DNA of 64,000 nt from Azolla caroliniana (Eukaryota > Polypodiophyta), in contig JBHGNT010000021.1 of NCBI GenBank assembly GCA_043228905.1, forward strand, positions 3,286,001-3,350,000, given 5' to 3'. Positions 26,532 to 39,349 of this stretch are shown in pieces. The stretch's first letter is position 1. Each line of letters opens with the position of its first letter. The notes beneath the pieces are model-generated. The model had not been told where the DNA came from. It saw nothing but the letters and a program-made list of their open reading frames with translations, and searched no databases. Both the position numbers and the translations under genes were made by a program.

Positions 26532-26644
26532 TTTCGCGAGAAAAAGAGGAGAAACAGTATGCACGGAATATCAGGATTTTCTGAATCAGTCACTGGTGAG
26601 GAATAGGGCTTCCCACAGTCTCAGTCAAAAACTAGAGTTTTGCA

Positions 26645-26855
26645 CACTGAAGATTAGGGTTTTGCACAGCCTCGTCGCCGAACGAAAACCAGGAGTTTTC
26701 AGGGCCTCTACTGAAGATTAGGATATTTGCACATTCCGCAGTTGAAGATTTAGGGTTATGCAAAAGCTGTGGGTGAGAAAGTAGGGTTTGCCAGCGTTTT
26801 CTGTGGAGGAGGGGGGGAGGGGGTGGGTGTGCGCTGAAGGCGATTAGGGTTTGGG
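26645..26855 (-). promoter_or_regulatory. Repeated telo-box motifs upstream of the SPD1-like gene
   Basis: TTAGGGTTT-type motifs (AAACCCTAA on the coding strand) occur near 26654 and 26844, with close variants near 26720 and 26750. They sit in four loosely repeated segments resembling GAAGATTAGGGTTTTGCACA. These lie in the probable leader or promoter of the minus-strand gene. Confidence 0.5.
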
Positions 26856-27120
26856 GACACACACAGAGGCGGTTCTTTGACTTTGTAAACAAACCTCAGC
26901 CACAGGCTTAGTTAGAGAGGCACCAGCTAAATAAAACACCGCACACGAAACACATTTTGTGTGTGTGTGTTCTCATGTGTTCTCATGGAATAGAGGAGGG
27001 GACTCTCCTTCTTCCTTCTTCCTTCTACTTCTTCCTTCGTTCTGGAACCCCAACCCCGACCCCGGACCGGACCAGACTAGAGCAGAGCAGACCCTCTAAG
27101 ATTACTTCACCGGTGACATG

Positions 27121-27441
27121 TGTGGTATATCCCTATTCTGTCCCAGCTGGGACAGAGTCCCAGAACCTGACTGGGGCTCACCTGCAACCCCAGGCCCAGG
27201 GCTAGTCCCAGTCCCGAATCGTGGCTCGTGCGGAAAAGTACTTATAGGGCCGCCGCCACCATGGTTTGTCCCAACATGTACCTCCCCAAGGGACTACCCA
27301 ACAGCTAGTCACCCCCCCCCCCCCCCCCCCCCCCCAAACTGCCATATATGTATTTGGCCTTACATAAGGAGGAGCCACTCCTCAATTCTCTTCATTCTCG
27401 AATACACAAGTTTTTTGCTCCAAGCTGTGTGCTAGTGCTCG

Positions 27442-27482
<41 letters not shown>

Positions 27483-27631
27483 CAGTTTGTTTGGACTTGT
27501 CCTTACGTAGGTTCTGGTTTTAGGGTTGTTGTACTAAAATTGAGTTGTGAACCTAATATACGAGCATTTTTGTCTCCGTGTTTGTTCCCATTTGTGTATT
27601 CTGGTGTAATCTTGATTTTGGGGACGTTACA
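27121..27631 (+). mobile_element. Solo LTR with 5-bp target-site duplication
   Basis: The 511-bp block begins TGTGGTATAT and ends GGACGTTACA, so it has TG...CA borders with TGT/ACA inverted tips. It is flanked on both sides by ACATG (27116-27120 and 27632-27636). Inside are a C24 tract at 27312-27335, an AT-rich ATATATGTATTT segment near 27344 and a (CT)n run at about 27447-27478. No internal retroelement sequence remains, which indicates LTR-LTR recombination. It sits 590 bp upstream of the SPD1-like start codon. Confidence 0.88.
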
Positions 27632-27636
27632 ACATG

Positions 27637-27676
27637 TATGTTGCTAGTAGACATACTAGAGGTTAATCGAAGTCTA

Positions 27677-27714
<38 letters not shown>

Positions 27715-30700
27715 CGTGTGGAATTTTGGATGTTAGAGCATGTGGGGATCATTTCCTCAAATGCATATTCAAGTTTTTTAATAGCATTACAGAACATTCC
27801 TCTCCCTACATAGGCATATGATAGGTAGAGGAGACTAAGAAGTGTTGTAACTAAGTGGATTTTACATACAATTAATATAATTGTGTGCTTTTACCCCAAA
27901 AAAAAAAAGACAAAGAGAAGTTTCTTTTATTCTTGTTACCATCAATGATTCACTACTTCACTCTCATATCTATGTCTGGAAAAAAAATTACTTGGTCAAA
28001 ACTTCAACTCCTTGTTACTTTTTCTTCTACCCCTTATCGTTTATCAACCCGACAAAAGGTTGGATTGTAAACATAGATAACCTCACAAATATTATTGGGG
28101 GGACATGAAAGGTATAGTCATCGATTGACAGTGGGTTAATATTATTGTACTACCCCTTGTTGGTCCCAAAGGATGAAGGAGGCCATAGGTTAGCCGATAC
28201 ATGGTTATCCTTCCTTTCATCCGATGTTTTTGTCACTTGTCCACGGTCAAGCCCTAACTTGATCTGATCTGACATAGGAATCTTCTTTGCCCATCACTTC
28301 CAAGTTCCATTTCTATGCATGTGCATGCTCATTGGAAAATCATAGTGATTGTGTCGTTGCCTTTATAGCTTCACATTCTCTTTGCTCATGCTCTCCTGAG
28401 TTGAAACCATGTTTTGTCCTAAACACTCTACATATTGGGCTTCTAACTAAGTGAACCAAGTTTCTTCAATGTTACGCTCATGCAACAACGTATGTTTTAC
28501 TTCCAAGCACATAACAACGAGGTTGGGTATCAAAATTTTCTTTCTCACGATACAATCTTCATGAAAATGAATCCAATTGCTTTCACAATAATAACATCCA
28601 CTAGTAAGACATCTTGCCTTCCAACTAGCCAAAACTAATTGTTTTTGCATTCATAATATCACTCACATTACGAGGAGAATACCACATCATTGGACTAGTT
28701 GAACTTGATGCATAGCCCCATGCTTTTCTTGTTAGCAATAACATAGTATGCTTTCACAATAGTTCATGTGTGTGATTATCACCAGTATATTCATGTCTAA
28801 CCAAGACTTCACATTTATCAACATTCAATGCATTATGAGGAGTTTGTTGTGTTATATCATCCCATACTTCCTTGATAATAATCTACACTCAAGTTTTTAT
28901 TCCACTAGTATGCTACTTCACCACTTTAGCTATCATTAATGGTGTGGTCTAATGCTCTAGCAATAGATTTTTTTGCATCGTCTAACATCTGTTTTTGTGA
29001 ATGTTGTATGTGATGTCATATATCATATGCATTTTTGCTATTGTGTATGGATGTTAGAGCATCACTCACCTTTTCTAAATTTTCTTTGTTTTTCTCCTTC
29101 ACCACTAACACAATGGACAACAAAGACATCAGTAAGAAGTTACAAAAAATATTTTCTTTATGGAACTAAGTCAATACAAGGGACACTAATATTTTCTTTA
29201 TGGAACTAAGTCCATACAAGGGACACTGAAAGTGACTTTAGTAAGGGAAATTGACGAGTGTTTAGACCATAAGGAAGCAATGGTTTTAAACAAGAGTTTA
29301 ATTAGAAAATGAACCCACTAATTATATAAAGCTTCGTAGTAGTCTTTGGGACTCTTTGCCTATTGGTTTTTTACCTATCTATGAACCTGTGTGGAGGTTT
29401 GTGATTTGTGGCTCTAACTCCTCATCAAACAACAATAGGAATTGTTAACCAATGGCGACATTTCTTCATTTTGATGGATAACTATTCTTAACAAATTTGT
29501 AGGGGAGTGGCTTGCTCATTTTGGAAATCATGGGCAAGCCCATATCTTTGCATTTTTTTCTTTAGAGAGAGCCAATGGTTTGAATCCTTCAAAGGCTTTA
29601 ACTGTGACCTTGCCAACCAATTTCCCCACCTTGGTCCTTGAACCTTAAGTCAAAATTTACTTGGAACTTTTTTTATCTAAACCAATCATAAATTTGTTCA
29701 TAGTCCATTTCTAATTATAGAAACATAATCCTTAGAGAATTTATTATAGCAATCCACGAGAAATTTCGTTGTTATACGTGTATGTATGTAAAAAGGTTTC
29801 GAAATACTTCTTGTACAAGTTTATTCAAATTAATGACATTCTTAGTGATAATCTTCGGTAGATTCACATTATATATATATATCAATCCTCCCTAGAAATT
29901 GCTTGAAATGTTTTAAGCATTTGCTTTGCTTCACACAAAAAAATCTAAGAAGTCTCAAGGATTGGTAACCCAAATTGAGGGATTTGTGAATTGAAGTTAA
30001 ATGCAATTGCATTTTACATATATAAATTCAAAATTGATAAACATGTTGTTCAATTGTTTTAGAGCGATTATGGCATTTATCATGGAAAAACATGTGCATA
30101 TGCACACCATTGGATTAAGGTACACCTATGTAGTACAATAGGAAGGTTGTAGAGGGCATAGATAACTACAACACTAATGGTGTTGACATATTTCTTGAGC
30201 TTCTTGGGCAAAAGCATGGATGCATATTGCCATCTCAAAAACTCCCATTAGAAAAAAACATCCATGAGATGAATATATGTTGAACATGCACATGAGACCT
30301 AACACATTAATGGAACAAGACCAAGGCCACAATAATGAATGAACTTGAGTTCTCTCTCAAATTTATTCATTGATTGTGTAACAGGAAGGCTCGTAGGTTA
30401 ACTAAGGGAACTTTGAAAGTTGCAAACATGTCCAGAAAGTTAGTTGAACCCAATGTCACAAGCATCATTTTTGCACGAGACTATCGCAACACATGTGCAC
30501 AATTATTTGCATAGAGAAGGTGGAATCATTGTCACAAGCATCTTATAGATGATCCGGTCTTCATGTGACTCACATCACTTCACAAAAAGGAACACATTTG
30601 AGAATTTGTATCCTTATCACTAACCTCTAGTTGGCCACAATTTTGTTTGATGTGGCTCCATCCTTCCACAAACGGAATACTATATCTTTTTGTTTTCTTC

Positions 30701-33700
30701 TTGTGTAGCTTTTACCATTTTTTATCAAATTAAAACAATATCTAAGCCATGTGTCGATTGTTTTACTTGTCAACATGGTATCAATTTCTTCTAATGCATT
30801 ATGTAGTCTTTTTCACAACAAACAAACTTCTTTGCAAGTTCACACAAAGAGGTGAAATGCCATGGTTAATACAGTAAATACTTCATGTTTGATGGTATTA
30901 TAAGGGCCTAACATATACACATAGTAGAAACAATGGTTGCCTTAGCTACTATAACCACCCATAAGGGTAGGACAAATTGAACACTTGTAATTACTTTCAT
31001 GTTGAGACCTTTTTTTCTAACTCCGCCCGTAAATTGCTTGGTATTGTAACGGCTGTCCCATCACTTTGCAAAATAAATTTAAGAAACTAGAGATTATTAT
31101 TTCAACTAGGAGAGTGTTCCATATATAAATTGATATACGTGTCACTCCTTGATATTGTCAAATTACACATAAACACACATTTGTTAATCCTCTTCAATCA
31201 ATATTTGATTATGATTTCAAGACTTAATCATTAACATACCGACCACAATGTTTTAAAAGCATTTTCCTGCATCTATATTGATAAAATTCCAAAGGTGTGT
31301 GGTTTGGCATTCACACCACATCATCAAATTGATATATGTTTCTCATCGAGGGTGAAGAAAGAGAGATTCGTGTCGTGCTCTACACTATTCCAATATGCTT
31401 TTGAGAGTGCAAACTCAAGTGCACACATGTACACCATTGGATTTAGTTATGCATATGTCTTTCATGAACAAGGCTCTTGATGATAAAGAAAAATAGAACC
31501 ATGATGTTGTTTCCCCTTTTGTTGAGATTCCACAACATAAAATTTAACATGTACATGGATATCATCATTCCAAAACATCTCATTGGTTTTGGGGGTTTGA
31601 GAGGGGATGGGGTTGGGCTAGCTCTACAAAACCCGGAGTAGAGTGCGTTTTTATCAATTGAGGTTATGAAAATCGACATTGTGTAATGCAAACCATGATT
31701 TGAAATGGTAAAACTTTATGGGTTTCCTTTATTTAGAGGTGCCACTAATATCGACCATCAAAGGTAGTACGTATATGTTATTTAAAGTTTATGTATATAT
31801 GGATGTAAAATTCATGGAAATAATAACCTAGCTATAGAAATAACTTAATAAAGCCTTAAATTTGTCATTTACCCTTGCAATACCGCTAGATAAAGGGTTT
31901 GGCCTCTCAAGCACCAACTCATTTGTCAAAGAGGAGGCATGGGCATGGACCTAAAATGTATTTTAATTACTGGTCAAGAAAAAGGTTTTCAGCGAGACCT
32001 AGGGTGAAAGTGGGATGACTCTGAGATGTCTCAAACGCCACTTGCAAAGCATATATTAAACGGGAAGAAAAGTAAAATTGGACTTTAATAAGGCGTGTCA
32101 CCCATTCCATGAATATTGACTCATGGCATTGAAAGTGTTAAGTTTTTGTCTAGTTATGTGTGAAAGTAACTGGCCAATTTTTGTAGTTTCTCCACTTTTA
32201 CAAGTTGACAACCCCAAGTTAGTCATGACTTGCTAGGTACTCAAGAATTATAGTTCAATAAGTGATAACGTTGAATTATTTGATGGTGTTCTGTTATTTA
32301 AGAGAAAAATCCAAAGTAGAAAGATATCTCCAATCTTGATGAAGCAAAAACAATCCGATGTTTTTCTCGAGTTATTTAGCTTATAAAATAGACATGTCCA
32401 CTTGCTACAACACTTCACGAATAAGATGTAATGCAACACACTGTGCGAGGCACATCTTGTATTCGATTCTCTCCCGTCAATATGTTAAGGAGCGATTACG
32501 TAAGTGCATTACTGAAAGCAACACATTGAAGTTTGAACACATATGAGTGTGCATTATTTTCTAGTCCAATTTTGCCTCTTTCTCAACATTACAAATTTCT
32601 ATATCTAATTCTTGTGATCCAATTTTGTTTTTTATCTTAATGTTTTCTTGTTTTCTTACCAATGAGAATGAGATGTCATGCAGAAACATACACAAAGGCT
32701 AGTTTCCACACTTGTTTTTTTGGAGGGATTCCCAACTCACATCTTTCATGAGTGGAATGTCAAGAATTGTAGGTGCACCACTAGGGATTGCTTTTAACAA
32801 CTTGCATTAGGCTCTCTTGGGGTTCTTATGACATTCCAAGCATCGTAGGTGTCCACGAAGGATAGCTTTGTTGGGTTCTTATGAGTCTTGAATATCTTCA
32901 TATTATCTTCCACACATAGTTTGTTAAGAAATTGATTCTTGTAGTGACCTCTCTTTGTTGGATGCAAAGCCTAAGTCATTAATCAAATACCATGCCATCA
33001 TTCTCACAATTGATTTCCTCTAGCTCTAGCAAATGTATTAATAATCTCTATGTAGAATTCATACAAATGTAACATTGCAATTTGTAATGTTTGAATGTGA
33101 CACAAATCCACGAAGCTCATTTAAGATTAACAAACAAGTATCCGTAAGGATTGTTTGACTAGATTCACACATTTAGATGTTATGGAGAATAAAAATATAT
33201 TCATTGAATCCCAAAATACATAAATATGTGCTATTGTAGACCCCAAATAGTAATTAATGCCATAGAATGAAAACAAAAGCATTGGACAAATCTTCTTAAT
33301 TCATGTTAAAATGATGTAGAGAAATGTTGGTGCATACTTCATAAAGTGGGCTAAAGTTGTGGTGAACAACAAGCACTACAACCTAAGATATGTTGGGAAC
33401 AACCTACACAACCTTGTGAGACCATATCTTGATGAAAATCATATATCTATCGTAGTATTTGTTGCTTCTTGATAGTTGCCTTGTGTGTGATTCTTGAGAT
33501 GAAAATCACATTTCAATTTGCTTTTGTAGCACTATTATGTAAAACATTTGATCAATCCCGGAGTGCATGATGGGTTTGATCCACCATATGCCTTATTTTT
33601 ATCATGGATGAATCACTCATGTAAGTTTCCATGAGTGTACCTACAAGGTTCTAACAACTCATCATGTTATAACTTGAACATATGGGACCATTAGATGGTT

Positions 33701-35025
33701 GCATACTTTCTTGGAGGGTAGTGTGTGATCATGAAGCATACATGCACTCTTTTTCTCAAGACAACTTGGTGATCATGATTCATGATATCAATATACTTAC
33801 ATTGCAATATTTTTCGATTGGAATCAAAAGAACGACGTTTAAAAATATTAGCTTTCCATTTTAGAGGTAACAAACTTGGTTTCCTACATATTGAGGTTTC
33901 CATTGTCCTTAAAACACTTTTTAATGTTGGAAACTTGGATCCTAGAACATTTCTAATCTACACCTAAGGATTGGGGTTGTAGGGATTCCTAACACATTGA
34001 AAGATATCTTTGATATATAAATTTGATCTTGATTTACACCTTGTGCAATTGTTTGATTACATTTCTTCATGGTTGTCCTTGCAATAATTTCTTATCATGA
34101 TGGAGAACCACTATCATGGGGAGTCGGTTCTTTGATATAAGCCCTTATCATAGTAACAATGTTTGTCGAGGACTCGAACAAAAATTAAGAGACATTTGTA
34201 CATTTCGTTCTTACCACTTTTCGTACATAATGATGTGGAACCACTATGTACGGTTATCGATTGCCTCATAAATTCTTATTGGTTGATGAGAATTTGTTTA
34301 GGACTGAGGCCACCTCAAACTAATTGGCAAATAAAATCATAATCATGCCGTTACAAGGTTACAAAAAAGTTGGGTTCTCGAGTGTTCAAGAGAACAATAA
34401 CAATATAGCCCTAAAAACTTCATACATTCAAAACGCGGTGATCCACCTATCGAATTTCAAGTGCATAGTTTTTGAGCTTGGTGGAATTATAGAACTTGAT
34501 CACCCTAGGCATAAATGGTTTCCTTGAGAAGATTTGAAAAGCTTATCTTATTCATTCTACATTTGCCTCACATACTCAAGGGCCCACATCTAAAACCTCC
34601 ATACTATATATGGAGGGCCTAGGCCCATCCCATGCATGGATGGGTGGTGCCTTCAACCAAATCAGGACATAATGAGTCTCAAAGCCTTACCTGCATCCAT
34701 ACATACATACCACCACCCCATACATTATGAATGCCATATGTCACAATTTGGAACCTACAAAAATACTGCCCCCACCCCTCCCAAAACAAAGCATCGCATC
34801 CACACAACACTTGTGAACACAAAAAATGGAAAAGTGTTGTTGCAACATAATTAAAGAAAAAAAACATTCATTCCTTTTGGAAACTAAAATTACAAACAAT
34901 TCAATTCTCCTCGCCATGAAGAGAAGATTGTATTTCTTTTCTTTTCTTTTTGGGTGGGGGGGAGGGGGGGGGGGGGGATGTTTGTGATTGAGAGAATTGA
35001 GAAAGAAAAATTAGAAGAACATTTT
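27637..35025. other. AT-rich intergenic DNA with no recognisable gene
   Basis: Open frames here are short and lack protein-like composition or supporting splice sites. A (GA)n run lies at about 27682-27710. A 40-bp tandem duplication (AATATTTTCTTTATGGAACT) is at 29148-29227. A G-rich tract GGGTGGGGGG... lies at 34950-34978. Old degraded transposons are likely but I could not identify any. Confidence 0.55.
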
Positions 35026-36591
35026 TTAGTGTGTGGGACAAGAAGAAGTTTTCGCGATCCCAAGGGTGGAAGACTCGAGGTCGTACTCGATCCAATGGTT
35101 CTGTTGTTGGTAGTTCCCGATAACATTAAATGGGATGGTGGAGCCGGAGCTAATGAACGCAAAGCACAAGATGATGTCTTCGCCTTGGACGGCCGCGGGG
35201 TAAACCAAAGCTTCGGGCCCCAAGATGAGGTCGGATGTTTTGCCGGCCGATCCCGATCCCGTGAAGTGGAACGTGACTAGGGGCAGACTCGGGAGGTCGG
35301 TGGAGTTGGTCGGGACGCGGTAGCAAAGGTCTGAGGCGGCCGCCTCAAACGCGAAGGGGCGGAGGCGGCTGCGGGTTTGGCGGCGCAAGTGGCGGACGAG
35401 CGCGTTGTACAGGGGGGCGACCAGGTGTGAAATGGCGGTGCCCGAGTCGAAGATGGTGCCACCGGGGTTTCCGACAATTCTGGGGGAACCGGAACCGGTA
35501 CCGTTGGCCGATGCTCCGGAGGAGGTGGCGGATACTTTGATCTTGGCCGGGCCGACCGTGATCGCCTCGAGGTTTACATAGTAGTAGAGGTTGCCGAGGG
35601 GGGCATAGGGTGGGGCGAGGGGGGTGCGGGACACGCGGAGGCCGCCCGGGAGGCGGTACCCGCCGAATTCGATCGTGCCTTTGGATTCCAGGCTCCGGAA
35701 GCGGTCGGGAAGGCAGTAGGCGAAGCGGGCGGGGCCGAGCTTACCGAGGCCGGGGCCGAGGAGCTGCGAGACGAACGAGAATGGGCCTGCGTTCAGCCCC
35801 ATGACCCCGGAGATGGGGATGGGCACCGTGTCCATGCTCACCACCGCACATCCGAAGACCAGGCGCCGGGTCAAGATTCCGTTTCCGCCGCCGTTAGATG
35901 GCGGCGGCGGTGGCGGCGATTTCCCAAAATGGGAACCTCCGGCGGCCGAGGGTTTCCCGAAATGGAAATCGTCGAGCGAGACATAGCCTGCGTCCACGGA
36001 GCCGTCGCCGTACTGCAGCTGGAAGACGCAGGATCTGGTGGAGTTGCTGCAGCCGCTGGCGAAGCCCAGGCTCTGTGTGCAGAGCGGGGAGGCGCAGGAG
36101 ACGCGCTGGTAGGAGGCCGAAGAATTGAAGGCGAAGGTAGGGCCGCCGCCTGAGTCGGCGCAGACCTTGCAAGGCACGCATTGGCTCCATGTGAGCTCTG
36201 ATCCTGTGTCCAGCGTGAACACCAGCTCCTGCGCTGGCCTCCCCACCGCAATGGTGAGGTAGAAATCCCCCACATTCTCCTTCAGGTATGAGAACCTCCC
36301 AATTGCTGCTGTACCTGTTCCCCCTTCTTTGGCCTTGCTCTGCTTCTCCGCCCTGCTCCTCATCGCTCTCCCCACGGCCACGAATTCTCTCATGGGCATC
36401 CCCGCGGGCAGGTCCGAAGGGTCTGCCTCATGGCTCCTCAAGAGGGAGGCTTGGGAGTCTCTGTGTGTGAGGGAGAACCTGAGGGAGGAAGAAGATGAAG
36501 GGAGGGAGGAAGAGATGGAGATGGAGATGAAGAGGAAGAGGAAGAGGAAGAAGGAGAAGAAGGAGGATGAAGAGGAGTAGGTTGTAGCCAT
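35026..36591 (-). CDS. Nepenthesin-type aspartic protease (pepsin family A1)
   Basis: Intronless gene for a secretory aspartic endopeptidase, 521 residues. A very hydrophobic N-terminus (residues 11-30, Phe/Leu/Ile-rich) is a signal peptide or anchor. A propeptide of about 80 residues follows. The catalytic motifs are DTGS (128-131) and DSGT (382-385); the flap tyrosine is in QYGDGS (about 192-197). Between them is the Cys-rich nepenthesin insert starting CVPCKVCADSGG. A Pro/Gly-rich loop (about 225-238) is unusual. Start ATG at 36591 lies in a good context (ACCACCATGG). The coding region is strongly GC-rich, unlike the AT-rich DNA on both sides. Substrate unknown; family call firm, subgroup open. 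Confidence 0.94.
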   Translation of the reverse strand: MATTYSSSSSFFSFFLFLFLFISISISSSLPSSSSSLRFSLTHRDSQASLLRSHEADPSDLPAGMPMREFVAVGRAMRSRAEKQSKAKEGGTGTAAIGRFSYLKENVGDFYLTIAVGRPAQELVFTLDTGSELTWSQCVPCKVCADSGGGPTFAFNSSASYQRVSCASPLCTQSLGFASGCSNSTRSCVFQLQYGDGSVDAGYVSLDDFHFGKPSAAGGSHFGKSPPPPPPSNGGGNGILTRRLVFGCAVVSMDTVPIPISGVMGLNAGPFSFVSQLLGPGLGKLGPARFAYCLPDRFRSLESKGTIEFGGYRLPGGLRVSRTPLAPPYAPLGNLYYYVNLEAITVGPAKIKVSATSSGASANGTGSGSPRIVGNPGGTIFDSGTAISHLVAPLYNALVRHLRRQTRSRLRPFAFEAAASDLCYRVPTNSTDLPSLPLVTFHFTGSGSAGKTSDLILGPEALVYPAAVQGEDIILCFAFISSGSTIPFNVIGNYQQQNHWIEYDLESSTLGIAKTSSCPTH

Positions 36592-36858
36592 GGTGGTTCT
36601 AAACACTAACACTTGCTGCTGCCTCTTCTCTGTGTCTGTCTGTCTGTCTGTCTGGAGATATGATGATATGAAGAGGGAGGGTCATTTTTCTAACACACTA
36701 TGTGTATACATATATATATATCTTAAAATTTCCTTCCTTTTATTTGGGCTTTTTGAGGAGAGCACCCAAAAACTCACTCACTCTCACATGATAGAACTAC
36801 TCTCACTCACTCACAAGGCACACAGAGAGTCCACAGACCTCTAGAGAGAGACAGACAC

Positions 36859-36899
<41 letters not shown>

Positions 36900-38751
36900 C
36901 TGTGTCAGAAGAGAATAGAAAGTTTCGATGTGGAACGGCTAAATCAACTTTGGCTCCCCTCAAGAGCCTTTTGAACCATGGTTTGCCTTCATGTGTAACC
37001 ATGGTTAACTCCTCATCCATGGGAGTCGGGACCATCTGTATATATATGTACATATGTCTATGCTGTATGTGGTAAGGTATGTGGTGTGTGTATGTGGTAT
37101 GTGGTGTGCTCACTGGTGTATGTGGTATGTGCATGTGTATGTGTATGTGTATGTGGTATGTGCATGTCCATGTGTATGTGTATGTGTATGTACATCAACT
37201 CATATGTGTATGCATGTGTCAGTGAATGTATGTGTATGTGTAACAATGTATATATGTGTATGTGTATGCATGTGTCCGTGAATGTATGTGCATGTGTATG
37301 TGTATGTACATCAACTCATATGTGTATGCATGTGTCAATGAATGTATGTGTATGTGTAACAATGTATATATGTGTATGTGTATGCATGTGTCCGTGAATG
37401 TATGTGCATGTGTATGTGTATGTACATCAACTCATATGTGTATGCATGTGTCAGTGAATGTATGTGTATGTGTATGCATGTGTCAGTGAATGTATGTGTA
37501 TGTGTACATATGTTTATGTACATCAACTCATATCTGTATATGTATGCATGTGTCAGTGAATGTTTGTGTATATTGGATGCATGTTCGTGCATGCGCTTGT
37601 GTTGTGTTTAATGTACATACATACAGTTGTATTTATGTACATACATTTTCAATTTTCATCAATAAAGATATTTTTGTAGCTAAAGTCAAGATTCGGTGCT
37701 TACTTCCACTTTTCTCTCATTACGTGCTAGATGAATTCTATGTTCTCGATTGTCTGGTGATGATATATGTGTGTATGTTTGGGCTGATTTAGCAATAATA
37801 TTGTAAAGATGAGTATAGCTTTCACACGCTCGCCAATGGCAATCAACCCCTTTGTATGTTCCTCGACACATATAGCTTTTATTTACATATGTCCACATGA
37901 GAATTTATTGCCATTGTGACATGTTGTTTTCTTTTGATGAACAAACTTAAAAAGTTTCACATACCATGAATATAGAACTTAAAAGAGACCAACTATGAAT
38001 TAAACTTTTCACCCAACTTGATAATGAAATCCATTGGTTGGATTGACCTAAAATCCGGCGTGCTCATTACGGGAAATGACCATTATACTTTTATACATGT
38101 ACAAAAACAACACGTTATAGTCTAGCTTGTTTTCAAAGACCAATTGTACGTACTTTTGCCAAAGAGGAGGCACTTAATCACATTTCAAATTTAGCAATAT
38201 AGGCTCTAATTGACAACAAGGTTCTTAATGACAAAAACGCTAGATCAAGTACATAATCATAGATAAATATCTTGATATATTGGTATGAACACTCATTGCT
38301 AAGCATAAATGTTATTTGTCAATTACAATATTTAATTATTGATTGCTCTCTACCTGGAAAGCCTACTTACCATAATCCATTAATTAGAAGCTTAATTTTC
38401 TAGTTTTGTCTCTATAAAAAAGCTCGATCTATATCGTTCAACTTCTTCATTTAGAAGTAAAATTAACCATAGCTAAACATAATCAACATTAATGATTGCC
38501 AAATTAGCCATGGTCACATGCTTGATGTAAACATTCATGTGATTAAATAAATGCTTGAGCTTTCATACATAAATTGCAATTTGCCCCTACGTTTCCCATA
38601 TGGTGCAATGCCCTATTGTATTGTTCAACACTTTATGTGCATAGTATTAGAAGCCTTCAATGACACCATGGGAGTTGAGCAAAATCCATTTGCATGGAAA
38701 GTTTCCTCTACATAATATATCGGTAACATGTACACACATGCATGATTCTAA
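36592..38751. other. Upstream region of the aspartic protease gene with simple repeats
   Basis: Contains a (GA)n tract at 36867-36898, an alternating TA run near 36711-36722 that could serve as TATA region for the minus-strand gene, and the TG-rich minisatellite listed separately. Nothing coding is seen from 37620 to 38751. Confidence 0.55.
37040..37600 (+). repeat. TG-rich minisatellite with 116-bp higher-order unit
   Basis: Built of TGTATG-type hexamers. GTACATCAACTCATAT marks unit starts at 37190, 37306, 37422 and, in variant form, 37518, giving periods of 116, 116 and 96. Long open frames rich in Cys, Met and Val here come from the repeat and are not genes. Confidence 0.88.
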
Positions 38752-39344
38752 TGCTGTGAAATATTGTGGAATATGAAGCCAACCATAACCGGTCGACACA
38801 TGCAAATGAGAGACGCAGAAATCAAGACAACAATACACGAGAACAAAGTACAAAGAAACAAGATCTTTTAACACAGAAAACCGTAAAAAAGAAGAAGGGA
38901 AAAACCACAAGAGTCCACAAACTCCAAACTATATCACTATGGTAGGAGGAATACATAGGAAACTCTAAGGCAACAACCTTAAGCTCCTCTTCATCAGGCG
39001 ACGGTTACAACAGAGTTATGACACTGTCACATTCTCTCTCCTGCACTCTAGTTACACCCACTAATGCAACTACTTCTATGCTACACACTATCATAACGAT
39101 TTGCCCTAGATGTATTACTACTAATACATACTATGGGCTATTTACAAATATGGCTTGTGTTAGGCACACCAAAACATATTTACAAGTATGTCCTCTTTTG
39201 GATACCTCTCTAGATCCGACCGAATACCTTCCGATCTGTCCGGCTCCGAGTCCGGTCTCTTGTCCGGATCCTCATCCGACTCTCGTTCTTTAGACTCCAA
39301 TCCGGGTTGTGCACTTCCCATCTGGAGGGACCTGTTTCTTAACA
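38752..39344 (-). mobile_element. Solo copia-type LTR with 5-bp target-site duplication
   Basis: 593-bp block bounded by TG...CA and flanked by TCTAA on both sides (38747-38751 and 39345-39349). On the minus strand it starts TGTTAAGAAACAGGTCCC and contains GTAAATAGCCCATAGT and GTGGTTTTTCCC, which closely parallel motifs in the LTR at 60907-61518. I therefore infer minus orientation and a related copia family. No internal sequence is left. Confidence 0.85.
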
Positions 39345-39349
39345 TCTAA

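Noticed and set aside
35898-36580. Plus-strand frames over the aspartic protease gene
   Set aside because: Arg-rich shadow frames of a GC-rich gene.
37054-37611. Overlapping long open frames rich in Cys, Met, Val (plus) and His, Thr, Tyr (minus)
   Set aside because: They are translations of the TG-rich minisatellite in several frames, not genes.
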